Assembly (NCBI RefSeq): GCF_001571365.1
Contig: NZ_BCTQ01000004.1
Coordinates: 124,001-188,000 of the forward strand
DNA from: Achromobacter denitrificans NBRC 15125
GTDB taxonomy: Bacteria > Pseudomonadota > Gammaproteobacteria > Burkholderiales > Burkholderiaceae_B
Direction: 5' to 3'
Length of the DNA stretch: 64,000 bases
Both the position numbers and the translations under genes were made by a program. Shown piece by piece: positions 33,991 to 43,286 of the stretch (the first letter of the stretch is position 1; the number at the start of each line of letters is the position of its first letter). The notes below the pieces were generated by a model. It did no database searches. It worked only from the letters and a program-made list of their open reading frames with translations, and was not told the DNA's origin.

Positions 33991-34770
33991 ATGGTCAAGC
34001 TCCTTCAGCGAGGCGCGACGGGTTACTTTGTCACCCAGTGGCAGGTTTTTCTACGAGGCCAGGGCTATCCGCTCAATTCCTCGGAAACCTTCGACGACGA
34101 TACGGTCGAAGCAACCAGGCAATTCCAGACGAAGCACGGACTGGAACCCGACGGTATCGTCGGCAACAGAACCCTGGGCAAGGCGATGTCCCTGGGCCTG
34201 GAGATCGTGGAGTTTGCCGAGACACAGGCCGGATATCCTCCCAGGCCGTCGTTTCGTCCCTTGGTCAACAATGCGGAACGCCAGCAGGTTTTCGGCCCCT
34301 TGGCATTCGTGCCCGCGCCCACTCGCGACAATCCGGAGAGAATAAGAATCACGAACGGATGGGACGCCAGCAATATCGTGGATGTCGTGGTTCCGCAGCT
34401 TCGAGGAAAGGAGGGGGCAAATGCCCGCGGCGTCGTACAGTTCCATCGAAAGGTCGCGGAGCAGTTGTCGGCGCTATGGAAAGCGTTCGAGGACAGGGGC
34501 TTGCTCGATCTGGTGCTGACTTATAGCGGCGCCTATGATCCCCGTTTCGTGAGGGGCAAGGCTGCCGATCAGGTGCTCTCGAACCATGCCTTCGGCACGG
34601 CTTTCGACATCAATTACACGTGGAACAAGCTGGGCGCGGAACCCGCGACGGAGGGCGCCCGAGGCAGCGTCTACAAGCTGGTGCCCGTCGCTCATGAGTT
34701 TGGCTTCTATTGGGGCGGCCACTTCACCCGCAGGGACGGGATGCACTTCGAAGTCGCCAAGATCCTTTGA
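33991..34770 (+). CDS. Peptidoglycan-binding/M15 (VanY-like) peptidase
   Basis: A 259-residue protein. Start chosen at MVKLLQRG with GGAGG upstream. An N-terminal peptidoglycan-binding type 1 domain (LLQRGATGYFVTQWQVFLRGQGYPL...FDDDTVEATRQFQTKHGLEPDGIVGNRTLGKA) is joined to a C-terminal M15 metallopeptidase with zinc ligands His199 and Asp206 in SNHAFGTAFDINY and His252 in DGMHFEV. It should cut D-Ala-containing peptide stems. It lacks a signal peptide, like phage endolysins and some secreted effectors, but no phage genes are near. Codon use is less GC-biased than the metabolic genes. Confidence 0.9.
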   Translation: MVKLLQRGATGYFVTQWQVFLRGQGYPLNSSETFDDDTVEATRQFQTKHGLEPDGIVGNRTLGKAMSLGLEIVEFAETQAGYPPRPSFRPLVNNAERQQVFGPLAFVPAPTRDNPERIRITNGWDASNIVDVVVPQLRGKEGANARGVVQFHRKVAEQLSALWKAFEDRGLLDLVLTYSGAYDPRFVRGKAADQVLSNHAFGTAFDINYTWNKLGAEPATEGARGSVYKLVPVAHEFGFYWGGHFTRRDGMHFEVAKIL

Positions 34771-34858
34771 GCCGGGGCGGCCAGGATTATTCCGATTCAT
34801 TAGCGGGTAACAAAATCTGTCTACTCTGCATGGCTTTCCATCAGGAGCCATACGAGCA

Positions 34859-37075
34859 ATGTCCCAGCCGTTCAGCCCCACGGGCACCCGCCGCCGCTTT
34901 CCCCGCGCCATCCTGGCCGCCACCCTTGCCGCCAGTCTGCTGGCCGCCTGCGGCGGCGATGACGACGACGACAACAACAGTTCCAGGCCTCCGGAAGCCG
35001 GCGTTCCGCCGGTTACGACGCCGCCGGTCACGACCTCGCCCGTCACCGATACGCCGGTCACCGAACGGACGTTCCTGCCCAACGCCGGCACCCTGCATGG
35101 CTCGGCCGACGCGTCGACCGCTATCGCGCTGGACGCCAACTGGATGGTCGTCGCCGACGACGAAGCGAACGTGCTGCGCGTCTACCCGCGCCAGGGCGGC
35201 GCGGCGGTCCTGGAGTGGGACTTCTCCGTCGAAGGTCCGGCGCTGCCCAAGGAACTGGACGTCGAAGCCAGCACCGTGATCGGCAATCTGGCGTTCTTCC
35301 TCGGATCGCACGGCAATAGCAAGGATGGCGGCGACGCGGTCGCCGAGCGCGGCCATATGTTCGCCGTCGAAATCAGCGGCACCGGCAGCGACACCCGGTT
35401 CTCCTATGTGGGCATATTCTCGCAACTGGAACAGCAGTTGGTTGCCTGGGATAGCGGCAACCTGCACGGACAGGGCGTCGACTATTTCGGCTTCGCGCGC
35501 TCGACCGCCGCGGGCCTGGCGCCGGAACGCGTAGACGGCTTCGCCATCGAAGGCGCCGCCACGGCTCCCGACGGCAAAACGCTGTGGCTGGGTTTCCGCG
35601 CTCCGCAAATGGACGGCGACGTCCGCAACCGCGCGCTCATCGTCCCGGTGCTCAACCCGCTGGAACTGGTGACGGGCAAGGCCAGCCAGGCCGGCTTCGG
35701 CACGCCCATCGAACTCAACCTGGGCGGGCGCGGCATCCGCTCCATGGCCCGCGGCGCCGACGGGCAGTACCTGATCCTGGCCGGCCCGGCGGGCGCCGCC
35801 AGCCGCCAGGCCGCGCGCAACTTCGCGCTGTATGCCTGGAGCGGCATCGCCGCCGACGCGCCGCGTGAAATCGCCAACAACATCGAAGCCATGCGCGCCG
35901 CCAGCGGCGGCAGCCTGGAGGCCATCGTCGAAGTGGCCGGCCCGGTCGCGGCGGGGACGCCCGTGCAACTGCTGATGGACAACGGCGATACCGTATTCGC
36001 CGGCACGAGTTCCGCGGCCAAGGACCTGCCCGAGGCCGAGCAACGTTTCCTGGGCGTGAGCTTCAACCTGGCCGATCTGCGCGCCACCACTTCGGGCCCG
36101 GCGCTGGCGGACAGCACGCCGGCCGACGACCGCCAGGGCGTCAACGTCGATACCCGCCTGCTGTTCCGCTTCGACCAGGGCGTCGCCCTGGGCCAGGGGA
36201 GCGTTACCTTGCGCCGCGCGGACGGCTCCCTGGTCGAGCGGTTTTCGGCCCGCGCGACGCCGGCCCGCATCAAGGCCGAATACAACCAGGTCACCATCAA
36301 GCCCTCCGTCCCCCTGGACTACAGCACCGGCTACTACGTGGAGATCGATGCGGACGCCATTCTCGGCCACGCCGGCCTGGCCTATCCCGGGCTGCACGGC
36401 GGCACCGCGCTCGACTTCCGCACGGCCGGCGTGCCGACGCCGCTGGCCGCGGGCGACGTGCTCTTCGTCGGCGCCAACGCCGAAGCTCCCGACGCCTTCG
36501 CCTTCATGCTGATGAAGGCCGTGGACGGCGGCACCCGCGTCCAGTTCACCGACCGCGACCGCGGCAAAGGCGGCATCCAGGAATTCGAAGGCCTGACCAA
36601 CGAAACCGCCATGGACTGGACGGCCGACCGCTACCTCCCGGCCGGCACCATCGTCACCATCGCCACCGACGTGACGGGCAATCCGGAAACCGACATCGGC
36701 TTTACCGTCGGCGCCCCGGGCGGCCTGGGCAAGGAAGAAACCATCTATGCCATGACCGGCGCCGTCATCGACGGCCTGGGCGACGGCACGGCTGGAGAAA
36801 TCAGCAGCGTGGGCACCTTCCTGGCCAGCATCACGCTGGGCGGCGGCAAGGACAACGTCATCCCGCCGTCGCTGGACGCCGCCGGCACCGCCTTCCGTTT
36901 CACCGTCACGCCGACCAACCAGACCAGCGCCATCTATGCGGGGCCGCTGGGCACGCAGGATATCCCGGCGCTTGCCGGGCGCATCAGCGATCCGGCCAAC
37001 TGGCAGATCCGGTACAAGCCGGAAGCGGGCTTCCCCCTGGTCAACGGCAGCCTGTTCGGCAACCGCGCGCCTTAA
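34859..37075 (+). CDS. DUF3616-type lipoprotein with Ig-like segment
   Basis: A 738-residue predicted lipoprotein. After an Arg-rich start the signal peptide ends LAASLLAAC, then GGDDDDDNNSS and a Pro/Thr/Val tandem linker (VTTPPVTTSPVTDTPVTE). Residues about 70-380 resemble the DUF3616 beta-propeller-like family (FAIEGAATAPDGKTLWLGFRAPQMDGDVRNRALIVPV). Residues about 420-510 look like a bacterial Ig-like domain (RQGVNVDTRLLFRFDQGVALGQGSVTLRRADGS). The last about 210 residues have a lamin-tail-like opening, DVLFVGANAEAPDAFAFMLMKAVDGGTRVQFTDRD. It is probably an exported, possibly surface-exposed protein of unknown activity. Its stop overlaps that of the convergent LacI gene. Confidence 0.85.
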   Translation: MSQPFSPTGTRRRFPRAILAATLAASLLAACGGDDDDDNNSSRPPEAGVPPVTTPPVTTSPVTDTPVTERTFLPNAGTLHGSADASTAIALDANWMVVADDEANVLRVYPRQGGAAVLEWDFSVEGPALPKELDVEASTVIGNLAFFLGSHGNSKDGGDAVAERGHMFAVEISGTGSDTRFSYVGIFSQLEQQLVAWDSGNLHGQGVDYFGFARSTAAGLAPERVDGFAIEGAATAPDGKTLWLGFRAPQMDGDVRNRALIVPVLNPLELVTGKASQAGFGTPIELNLGGRGIRSMARGADGQYLILAGPAGAASRQAARNFALYAWSGIAADAPREIANNIEAMRAASGGSLEAIVEVAGPVAAGTPVQLLMDNGDTVFAGTSSAAKDLPEAEQRFLGVSFNLADLRATTSGPALADSTPADDRQGVNVDTRLLFRFDQGVALGQGSVTLRRADGSLVERFSARATPARIKAEYNQVTIKPSVPLDYSTGYYVEIDADAILGHAGLAYPGLHGGTALDFRTAGVPTPLAAGDVLFVGANAEAPDAFAFMLMKAVDGGTRVQFTDRDRGKGGIQEFEGLTNETAMDWTADRYLPAGTIVTIATDVTGNPETDIGFTVGAPGGLGKEETIYAMTGAVIDGLGDGTAGEISSVGTFLASITLGGGKDNVIPPSLDAAGTAFRFTVTPTNQTSAIYAGPLGTQDIPALAGRISDPANWQIRYKPEAGFPLVNGSLFGNRAP

Positions 37076-38166
37076 CCCGGGTCGCCCTCGGGCGATGCGC
37101 CGCGCCTGACGCGACGGGTTCCGGTTCCCGGCGGGGAGCCGGAAGCCGTCGGCGCAGCGGGCCTGACCGTCTTGCGCTCGACCAGCACGCACGGCACGAC
37201 GATGTCGCGCGCCGGGGCCTGGCCGGACATCCGTTCGCGCAGCAGGGTCACCGCGGCGTCCACCATGGGTTCCACGCGCTGGCAGACGGTGGTCAGCTGG
37301 TAGGCGCCCCAGGCCGCCTGCGGCACGTCGTCGAAGCCGATCACGCCCACGTCTTCGGGAATGCGCAAGCCCAGCTCCAGCCGCAGCACGTCCATGGCCG
37401 CGATCGCCATGTGGTCGTTGGCGACGAAGACGGCGTCCGGCCGGTCGGCGCGGTCGAACAGGCGCCGCACGGCATCCTGCGCGCCCGCGAAGCTGTAGTT
37501 GCCCGTGTCGCGACAGGCCGCGCGCGTGCCGAGCTCGGCCAGCGCCTGATTGAAACCCCGCTCGCGCTCCCTGCTGGTGGAGGAATCCTCCAGCCCCGCC
37601 AGGAATGCAATGCGCCGGTACCCACGGGCCACCAGCAACTCGGCCGCCATGCGGCCGCCGGCGGCATTGTCGGAGGTGACCGACCCGGTGGCGTAGCGCG
37701 CCAGGCCGGCCAGATCCGAAATGCGGTTGAACTGCACCACCGGCACGCCCACGTCCAGGCAGCTTTTCGCCAATGTGGGCGACAGCATGGCCGACGCCAG
37801 CACGATCCCGTCGACCTGGTATTGCAGGATGTCGGCCAGCACGCCGTCCGCGCCTTCGTCGATGTTCGCGATGAACATCAGCACGTGGTAGCCCTCTTTC
37901 TGCAGTTTCTGCGACAGCTTTTCGATCACCAGCGGATAGAACTGGTTCTCCAGGTAGCTCATGACCAGCGCCACGATCCGGCTCTGGCGCGTGATCAGGC
38001 TGCGAGCCAGCGCGTTGGGCCGGTAGCCCAGGCGCTGGGCGGCCGCCAGCACTTTGCGCCGCATTTCCTCGGACACGCTGGCGCCGGGCGTGAAGGTACG
38101 GCTGACGGCCGACTGGGACACCTGTGCCAGGTCGGCCACATCCTGTGCGCGGGGGGCGGTTTTCAT
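37072..38166 (-). CDS. LacI-family transcriptional regulator (downstream gene of dehydrogenase operon)
   Basis: A 364-residue LacI/GalR regulator. The ATG at [57 protein letters not shown] overlaps the SDR stop as ATGA. The HTH plus hinge helix is intact, followed by the periplasmic-binding-like domain ending DVGVIGFDDVPQAAWGAYQLTTV. A proline/arginine-rich tail of about 30 residues extends the C-terminus. It is the last gene of the leftward operon and probably controls the divergent region with three palindromes, which both this and a second LacI protein could bind. Confidence 0.94.
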   Translation of the reverse strand: MKTAPRAQDVADLAQVSQSAVSRTFTPGASVSEEMRRKVLAAAQRLGYRPNALARSLITRQSRIVALVMSYLENQFYPLVIEKLSQKLQKEGYHVLMFIANIDEGADGVLADILQYQVDGIVLASAMLSPTLAKSCLDVGVPVVQFNRISDLAGLARYATGSVTSDNAAGGRMAAELLVARGYRRIAFLAGLEDSSTSRERERGFNQALAELGTRAACRDTGNYSFAGAQDAVRRLFDRADRPDAVFVANDHMAIAAMDVLRLELGLRIPEDVGVIGFDDVPQAAWGAYQLTTVCQRVEPMVDAAVTLLRERMSGQAPARDIVVPCVLVERKTVRPAAPTASGSPPGTGTRRVRRGASPEGDPG

Positions 38167-38930
38167 GCGGCGGTCCAACCTCCGTCCAGCATCAGCGCGC
38201 TGCCGGTCATCAGGCTGGACGCATCGCTGGCCAGGAACACGGCGGCGCCCATGATTTCATCGAGCCGGCCCACGCGGCCCAAGGCAATCCGCTCGCAGAC
38301 CCATTGCCGGAAACCGGGAGCGTCGAACATGGCCGATGTCATGGGGGTTTCGATAAAGGTGGGGCAGATTGTATTCACCCGGACGCCATGGGCGCCCAAT
38401 TCCCAGGCCAGGGCCTTGGTCATGCCTTCCATGGCATGCTTGCTGGCGCAATACAGCACGCGGCGCGGGCTGCCGACGTGCCCCATCTGCGACGAAACAT
38501 TGATGAGCGAACCCGGCCGCCGCGCCGCGAGCAGCCGGCGCGCCACCGCGCGGCTGACGTACAGCGCCGCCTTGACGTTCAGGTCGAATATCGCATCGAT
38601 GTCCTGGTCCGTCTGCTCGACCAGGGGCGCCGGCCGGTTCATGCCCGCGTTATTGACCAGGATATCGTAGGGCGCGGCATCCGCGACGGCGGCGTCCACG
38701 TCGGCCGGCCGGGTCACGTCCAGCACGGAAAAGTCGCAAGACACCCGTTCCTGGCGCAGCGCCTTGCAGACGTTCTGCAACTCCGCCTCGCGGCGAGCCG
38801 CCACCGTGACGTGGGCGCCGGCCCGGCCCAGCGCGGCGGCAATGGCCAGGCCGATGCCGCCGCTGCCGCCCGTCACCAGCGCGCGTTTCCCGTCCAGCCG
38901 GAAACTGGGGCTAGCAGGCAGTTCGATCAT
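38163..38930 (-). CDS. Short-chain dehydrogenase/reductase
   Basis: A 255-residue classical SDR. It has the nucleotide-binding [12 protein letters not shown] in [11 protein letters not shown], catalytic Ser in [10 protein letters not shown] and [10 protein letters not shown] for Tyr-x3-Lys, ending [18 protein letters not shown] after the second strand suggests NADP(H) preference. The start overlaps the stop of the HisD-like gene, so both are translated together. Its probable role is to oxidise or reduce a hydroxyl/keto group in the same substrate; the reaction is not identifiable. Confidence 0.93.
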   Translation of the reverse strand: MIELPASPSFRLDGKRALVTGGSGGIGLAIAAALGRAGAHVTVAARREAELQNVCKALRQERVSCDFSVLDVTRPADVDAAVADAAPYDILVNNAGMNRPAPLVEQTDQDIDAIFDLNVKAALYVSRAVARRLLAARRPGSLINVSSQMGHVGSPRRVLYCASKHAMEGMTKALAWELGAHGVRVNTICPTFIETPMTSAMFDAPGFRQWVCERIALGRVGRLDEIMGAAVFLASDASSLMTGSALMLDGGWTAA

Positions 38931-40246
38931 GCCCGTTCCTTTACCGGTTCGTACCAGGGCAGGTCGGGGCGGTTGCCATAGCGGCGCACGCGGATATTGG
39001 CCTGCTCGCCGTGCCCCGCGAAGTTCTCCATGTGGCACAGGCGAGAGCAGTATTCGCCCATGGCCGCGCTGGCCTCGTCGGTCAGCACGCGCTGGTAGGT
39101 GCAGGTCTTCAGGAACTTGCCCACCCACAGGCCGCCGGTGTAGCGCGCGTTGCGGTTGGTGGGAAGCGTGTGGTTGGTGCCGATGACCTTGTCGCCGAAA
39201 CTGACGTTGGTGCGCGGCCCCAGGAACAGCGCGCCGTAGTTGGTCATGTTGTTCAGGAAATAATCGGGCTCGCGCGTCATGACCTGGACGTGCTCGAACG
39301 CCAGTTCGTCGGCCACCCGCAGCATTTCTTCCTGGGTGTCGCACACGATGACTTCGCCGCAGTCCGCCCAGCTTTGCCGGGCGATGGCCGCCGTGGGCAG
39401 TATCGTCAGCTGGCGTTCCACTTCGGCCAGCGTGTCCTTGGCCAGTTGTTCGCTATTGGTCAGCAGCACGGCGGGGGAGGTCGGGCCATGTTCCGCCTGG
39501 CCGAGCAGGTCGACGGCGCACAATTCGCCGTCGACGCTGTCGTCGGCAATGACCAGCGTTTCGGTGGGGCCGGCGAACAGATCGATCCCCACGCGGCCAT
39601 ACAGCTGGCGCTTGGCCTCGGCGACGAACATATTGCCCGGCCCCACCAGCATGTCCACCGGCGCGACGCTGGAGGTGCCCACGGCCATGGCCACCACGGC
39701 CTGCACGCCGCCCAGCACCAGGATTTCATCGGCGCCCGCCATGTCCATCGCCGTGACGATGGCCGGATGCGGCTTGCCTTGATACGGCGGCGCCGTGGAC
39801 ACGATGCGCTTTACGCCGGCCACTTTGGCCGTCAGCACGCTCATGTGGGCCGAGGCCAGCAGGGGATATTTCCCGCCCGGGATGTAGCAACCCACCGCAT
39901 TCACCGGAATGTGCTTGTGGCCCAGCACCACGCCGGGATAGGTCTCGACTTCCACATCCTGCATCGCATCGCGCTGGATCTGCGCGAAGTTGCGGACCTG
40001 CTTCTGCGCGAAAGCGATGTCTTCGATTTCGCGGGCGGACAGCTGCTTGCGCGCCGCCTCGATCTCGCCGCGCGACAGGCGGAAATCGCTGGGATCCCAA
40101 TTGTCGAACTTGCGGCTGTATTCGCGAACGGCCTCGTCGCCGTCTTTTTCGATGTGGCGGATGATGCCTTCGACCGTGGCTCGCACCTTGGCGTCGTCGT
40201 CGGTTTTGACCTCGGCCGTGCGGCCGCGTTTCAGGTATCGGATCAT
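38927..40246 (-). CDS. Histidinol dehydrogenase-like NAD-dependent dehydrogenase (HpsN-type candidate)
   Basis: A 439-residue HisD homologue, zinc- and NAD-dependent, expected to oxidise a primary alcohol to an acid in two steps. Visible are [69 protein letters not shown] (zinc site region) and [13 protein letters not shown] (catalytic Glu-His). ATG chosen at MIRYLKRG. It is outside any his operon and is linked to an SDR, LacI regulators and a LIV transporter, so it is a catabolic paralogue like sulfopropanediol dehydrogenase, not the biosynthetic enzyme. The substrate is unproven. Confidence 0.9.
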   Translation of the reverse strand: MIRYLKRGRTAEVKTDDDAKVRATVEGIIRHIEKDGDEAVREYSRKFDNWDPSDFRLSRGEIEAARKQLSAREIEDIAFAQKQVRNFAQIQRDAMQDVEVETYPGVVLGHKHIPVNAVGCYIPGGKYPLLASAHMSVLTAKVAGVKRIVSTAPPYQGKPHPAIVTAMDMAGADEILVLGGVQAVVAMAVGTSSVAPVDMLVGPGNMFVAEAKRQLYGRVGIDLFAGPTETLVIADDSVDGELCAVDLLGQAEHGPTSPAVLLTNSEQLAKDTLAEVERQLTILPTAAIARQSWADCGEVIVCDTQEEMLRVADELAFEHVQVMTREPDYFLNNMTNYGALFLGPRTNVSFGDKVIGTNHTLPTNRNARYTGGLWVGKFLKTCTYQRVLTDEASAAMGEYCSRLCHMENFAGHGEQANIRVRRYGNRPDLPWYEPVKERA

Positions 40247-40306
40247 GATGAGGGTGCCCTGCTCAGACAGTGGATGATGGAACGGAGGGGCTCCACAGTC
40301 AGAGCT

Positions 40307-40322
40307 TTGCATGCGTATGCAA
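40307..40322. promoter_or_regulatory. LacI-type operator, site 3 (hisD-like side)
   Basis: ttgcat-N4-atgcaa dyad. Its core TGCATGCGTATGCA matches the perfect site at 40532-40545 at 11 of 14 positions and keeps the central CG. It lies 61 bases upstream of the HisD-like start, so binding would affect the leftward promoter. Confidence 0.6.
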
Positions 40323-40410
40323 ATAAGGGAAAACCCCTGATGTCGCGCGCCGCAATCATGCCTGCGCGATCAGCGGGAAAACCCCGATAGAACGAGATGT
40401 CGACTTCGAT

Positions 40411-40424
40411 AGAATCCGTATTCA
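40411..40424. promoter_or_regulatory. LacI-type operator, site 2 (centre of divergent region)
   Basis: AGAATCCGTATTCA differs from the perfect palindrome near the aminotransferase start at only two of fourteen positions. It is mid-way between the two divergent start codons, in an A/T-richer stretch. Confidence 0.6.
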
Positions 40425-40520
40425 CTGTCCAATAAACGTCGTTCGGACATCGCAAACCCCCATTAATCCCCATTTTCTCGCCTTGGTCTTCTGTTTCCAG
40501 CGCAGCGAGAGCAAAAAATT

Positions 40521-41879
40521 ATGCCCACAACTGAATACGTATTCAATCCATCTGAAATAGATGTGCTGTTGAAGCAACCCTTGGGTGCGAAGCTTCCCGA
40601 AGTCGACCGGGCCGAAGGCGTTTACCTCTACGACACGGACGGCCGCAACTATCTGGATGGCTCCGGCGGCGCCATGACCGTTTCGATCGGCCATGGCGTG
40701 CGGCCGGTGCTGGAGGCCATGCGCGAGCAGGCCGAACGCGTGTGTTTCACCTACCGTTCGCACTTCACCAGCGCGGCCGCGGAATCCCTGGCGGCCGCGT
40801 TGACGGACCTCGCGCCGCCCGGCGTGACCCACGCTTTCTTCGTCAATAGCGGATCCGAGGCCACCGAGCTGGCGCTGCGCACCGCCCAGCAATACTGGCG
40901 CGACCGCGGCCAGCCCGGCAAAACCCACGTGCTGGGCCGGGCCATCAGCTACCACGGCATGACGATGGGCGCGCTGTCCATGTCCGGCCATAACGCCCGC
41001 CGGGCCGACTACGGCAACCTGCTGCACACGTTCGCGGTGGCGCCGCCGCCGTATCCCTATCGCTTTCCGCTGGAGGGCAACGATGCCGACGGCCACGGCG
41101 CCATGGTGTGGGACCGCATCATCCGCGAATACGGCGCGGAAAAGGTCGCGGCCATCATCGTCGAACCCGTGGTGGGCGCGGCCGGCGGCGCGCTGACGCC
41201 GCCCATCGGGTACCTGCGCGCCTTGCGCGACATCTGCGACCGCCACGACATACTGCTGATTTCCGATGAGGTCATCACCGGCATGGGGCGCACCGGGAAA
41301 TGGTTTGCCTGCGAGCACGACGGCGTGTCGCCGGACATGATCGCCACCGGCAAGGGCATGACCTCGGGCTACACCCCCATGGGCGCGGTGCTGTTCCACG
41401 AACGCATCATTTCCGCATTCGCCGCCACCGGCAAGACCGTGCCGTTCGGCCACACGTTCAGCGCAAACCCGCTCAGCGCCGCGACCTGCGGGGCAGTGCT
41501 GAAGTACATGCGCGACCAGGACGTGCTGAAAAACGTCGCCGCCCGGGGCAAGCAGCTGGAAGCCGGCCTGCGCCGCCTGGCGCAGCGCTATCCGTGGATG
41601 GCCGACGTCCGCGGCCGCGGCCTGCTGTGGGGCTTCGAGTTCGTGACCGATCCGCAATCCCGCACCCCGCCGGATCCGGCGCTGAATGCCAACGCGCTGT
41701 TCACCGCGCATTGCTTCCGGGCCGGCCTGATCGTCTACACCGCCGGCATCGCGCCGCTGAACAACGCCACCTTGCTGGCGCCGCCCTTGGTGATCACCGA
41801 GGCGGAAATGGACGACCTGCTTGCCCGCCTGGAAGCCGGGATGATCAGTTTCGCCTCTGAAATGGGATTCACCGCATGA
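40521..41879 (+). CDS. Class III aminotransferase (PLP-dependent)
   Basis: A 452-residue class III (omega) aminotransferase. PLP-binding marks are VNSGSEATELALRTA, the aromatic-Gly ISYHGMTMGALSMSGH, ISDEVITGMGRTGKWFACEHDGVSPDM and the Schiff-base lysine Lys278 in ATGKGMTSGYTPMGA. Such enzymes transaminate beta-alanine, GABA, taurine or similar terminal amines to semialdehydes. It is the first gene of the rightward operon and divergent from the HisD-like/SDR genes, which could act on the aldehyde or alcohol. A perfect LacI palindrome covers codons 4-9, a good place for repression. Confidence 0.93.
   Translation: MPTTEYVFNPSEIDVLLKQPLGAKLPEVDRAEGVYLYDTDGRNYLDGSGGAMTVSIGHGVRPVLEAMREQAERVCFTYRSHFTSAAAESLAAALTDLAPPGVTHAFFVNSGSEATELALRTAQQYWRDRGQPGKTHVLGRAISYHGMTMGALSMSGHNARRADYGNLLHTFAVAPPPYPYRFPLEGNDADGHGAMVWDRIIREYGAEKVAAIIVEPVVGAAGGALTPPIGYLRALRDICDRHDILLISDEVITGMGRTGKWFACEHDGVSPDMIATGKGMTSGYTPMGAVLFHERIISAFAATGKTVPFGHTFSANPLSAATCGAVLKYMRDQDVLKNVAARGKQLEAGLRRLAQRYPWMADVRGRGLLWGFEFVTDPQSRTPPDPALNANALFTAHCFRAGLIVYTAGIAPLNNATLLAPPLVITEAEMDDLLARLEAGMISFASEMGFTA
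40532..40545. promoter_or_regulatory. LacI-type operator, site 1 (perfect palindrome inside aminotransferase start)
   Basis: TGAATACGTATTCA is a perfect 14-base palindrome with the central CG typical of LacI/GalR operators. It overlaps the early codons of the aminotransferase gene. Two related copies lie 121 and 224 bases upstream in the same divergent region, and two LacI-family genes bracket the locus. Confidence 0.7.
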
Positions 41880-41883
41880 CCGC

Positions 41884-41916
41884 CGCCCGCGAGGCGCCCA
41901 GCAACCCTCGCGGGCG
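41884..41916 (+). repeat. Intercistronic hairpin after the aminotransferase gene
   Basis: Eleven-base perfect arms (cgcccgcgagg and its complement) enclose an 11-base loop four bases after the aminotransferase stop. No T-run follows, so it is more likely an mRNA-stabilising or partial-termination element than a full terminator ahead of the transporter genes. Confidence 0.55.
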
Positions 41917-42003
41917 CATCCGCAACTGAAGCAGCAATACCCACCATCCTGGCCAAGCACATTACACGCCGGGCGGATTGCCCGGCATTTCAAGGGGAAC
42001 ATA

Positions 42004-43224
42004 ATGATTTCAGGCAAAGGTATCGATCGCCGCACCGTACTGAAAGCGGGCGTCGCCGCATTGGGCTCGTCGCTGTCGGGAATTTCCTGGGGCCAGGGGG
42101 CCGGCGACAGTTTGACGATGGGCATCATCTCCCAGCAGACGGGCACGTTCGCGTATGCGGGCGATCTGGTGCTGAAGGGCGCGAAGCTGGCCGTCGAAGA
42201 ACGCGGCGGGAGCATCCTCGGCAACAAGATCAACCTGGTGGTGCGCGATGACGAAGGCAAGCCGGCCGTGGGGGTGCGCCGCCTGACCGAGGCGATCTCG
42301 TCGGACAAGCTGCGCTATTTCGCCGGCAACTTCTCAAGCGCGGTCGGACTGGCCGAGCTGGAAGTCGCGCGCCAGGAAAAGGTCTTGCAGTATGCGGCGG
42401 GCGGCACCGAGGACATCACGGGATCGCGTTGCAGCCCGTATACGTTCCAGTGGTCGGCCAACGCGTACACGGCGCTGCGCGCCACGCTGGAGTACGTCAG
42501 CAAGACCATGCCGGACAAGAAGAAGATCTACACCATCACGGCGGACTACGCGTTTGGCCAATCGCTGCTGCGCTACGCGCAGGTGGCGGCCAAGGAACTC
42601 GGCCTGGAACTGGTCGGCAACGACAACCACCCATCGGGCGAGCGCCAATTCACCCAGTACTTCACGAAGGCCCTGTCGACGCGGCCCGACCTGATCTGCC
42701 TGCTGACGGCCGGCGCGGACGCCGTCTCGGCGGTTCGCCAGTTCCACAGCTTCGGCGTGAAGACCGTGCAGCTGGTGGGGCCGTGGACGCTGGAGATCGA
42801 ACAGATGCAGGAGCTGTCGCCCGCGATGCTCAACGGCATGATCCTGGGCTTGAACTACTACCAGGACATCGACACGCCGGTGAACAAGGCCTTCGTCGAG
42901 CGCTATCTGAAGGCATACAAGACGGTGCCGTCCTACGCCGCGGCGTATGGCTACGACTCGATGCGCACGCTGTTCCTGGCCATGGAGAAGGCCAACAGCG
43001 TCGAGGTGGAGACGGTGATCAAGACGCTGGAAGGCATGCGGTACGACAGCATCTTCGGCCCCACGCATATCGACGCCCGCACGCACCAGACCGTGCGGCC
43101 GTACTACGTCGTGAAATGCAAGGCGCCCGATGCCATGAAGAACAAGTTCGACATGGCCGCCATCGTGTCGCAAGGCGAAAGTCCGCAGCCGCCCGAACTG
43201 AACCAGTGCAAGCGCACGGTGTGA
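42004..43224 (+). CDS. ABC transporter substrate-binding protein (LIV/amide type), Tat-like signal
   Basis: A 406-residue type I periplasmic binding protein. The signal region IDRRTVLKAGVAALGSSLSG has a twin-arginine-like motif instead of a simple Sec signal. Mature-region marks are LTMGIISQQTGTFAYAGDLVLKGAKLAVEERGGSILGNKINLVVRDDEGKPAVGVRRLTE and KALSTRPDLICLLTAGADAVSAVRQ. A GGGGA site precedes the ATG by 8 bases. It leads a complete transporter and sits in an operon with amide-hydrolysing enzymes, so an amide, ureide or amino compound is a reasonable ligand. Confidence 0.93.
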   Translation: MISGKGIDRRTVLKAGVAALGSSLSGISWGQGAGDSLTMGIISQQTGTFAYAGDLVLKGAKLAVEERGGSILGNKINLVVRDDEGKPAVGVRRLTEAISSDKLRYFAGNFSSAVGLAELEVARQEKVLQYAAGGTEDITGSRCSPYTFQWSANAYTALRATLEYVSKTMPDKKKIYTITADYAFGQSLLRYAQVAAKELGLELVGNDNHPSGERQFTQYFTKALSTRPDLICLLTAGADAVSAVRQFHSFGVKTVQLVGPWTLEIEQMQELSPAMLNGMILGLNYYQDIDTPVNKAFVERYLKAYKTVPSYAAAYGYDSMRTLFLAMEKANSVEVETVIKTLEGMRYDSIFGPTHIDARTHQTVRPYYVVKCKAPDAMKNKFDMAAIVSQGESPQPPELNQCKRTV

Positions 43225-43286
43225 GTTCGTTTGTGTACGACACCAGGCGCGCGGGCGCCTGGGATTAATCCACATCAAGGCCAACC

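Noticed and set aside
33189-34770. Complete prophage lysis cassette
   Set aside because: The peptidase resembles an endolysin, but there is no clear holin, spanin, tail, capsid or integrase gene around it.
38927-40246. Biosynthetic hisD
   Set aside because: The protein is HisD-like, but no his biosynthesis gene is adjacent. Its partners are an SDR, LacI regulators and an importer, so a catabolic paralogue is more likely.
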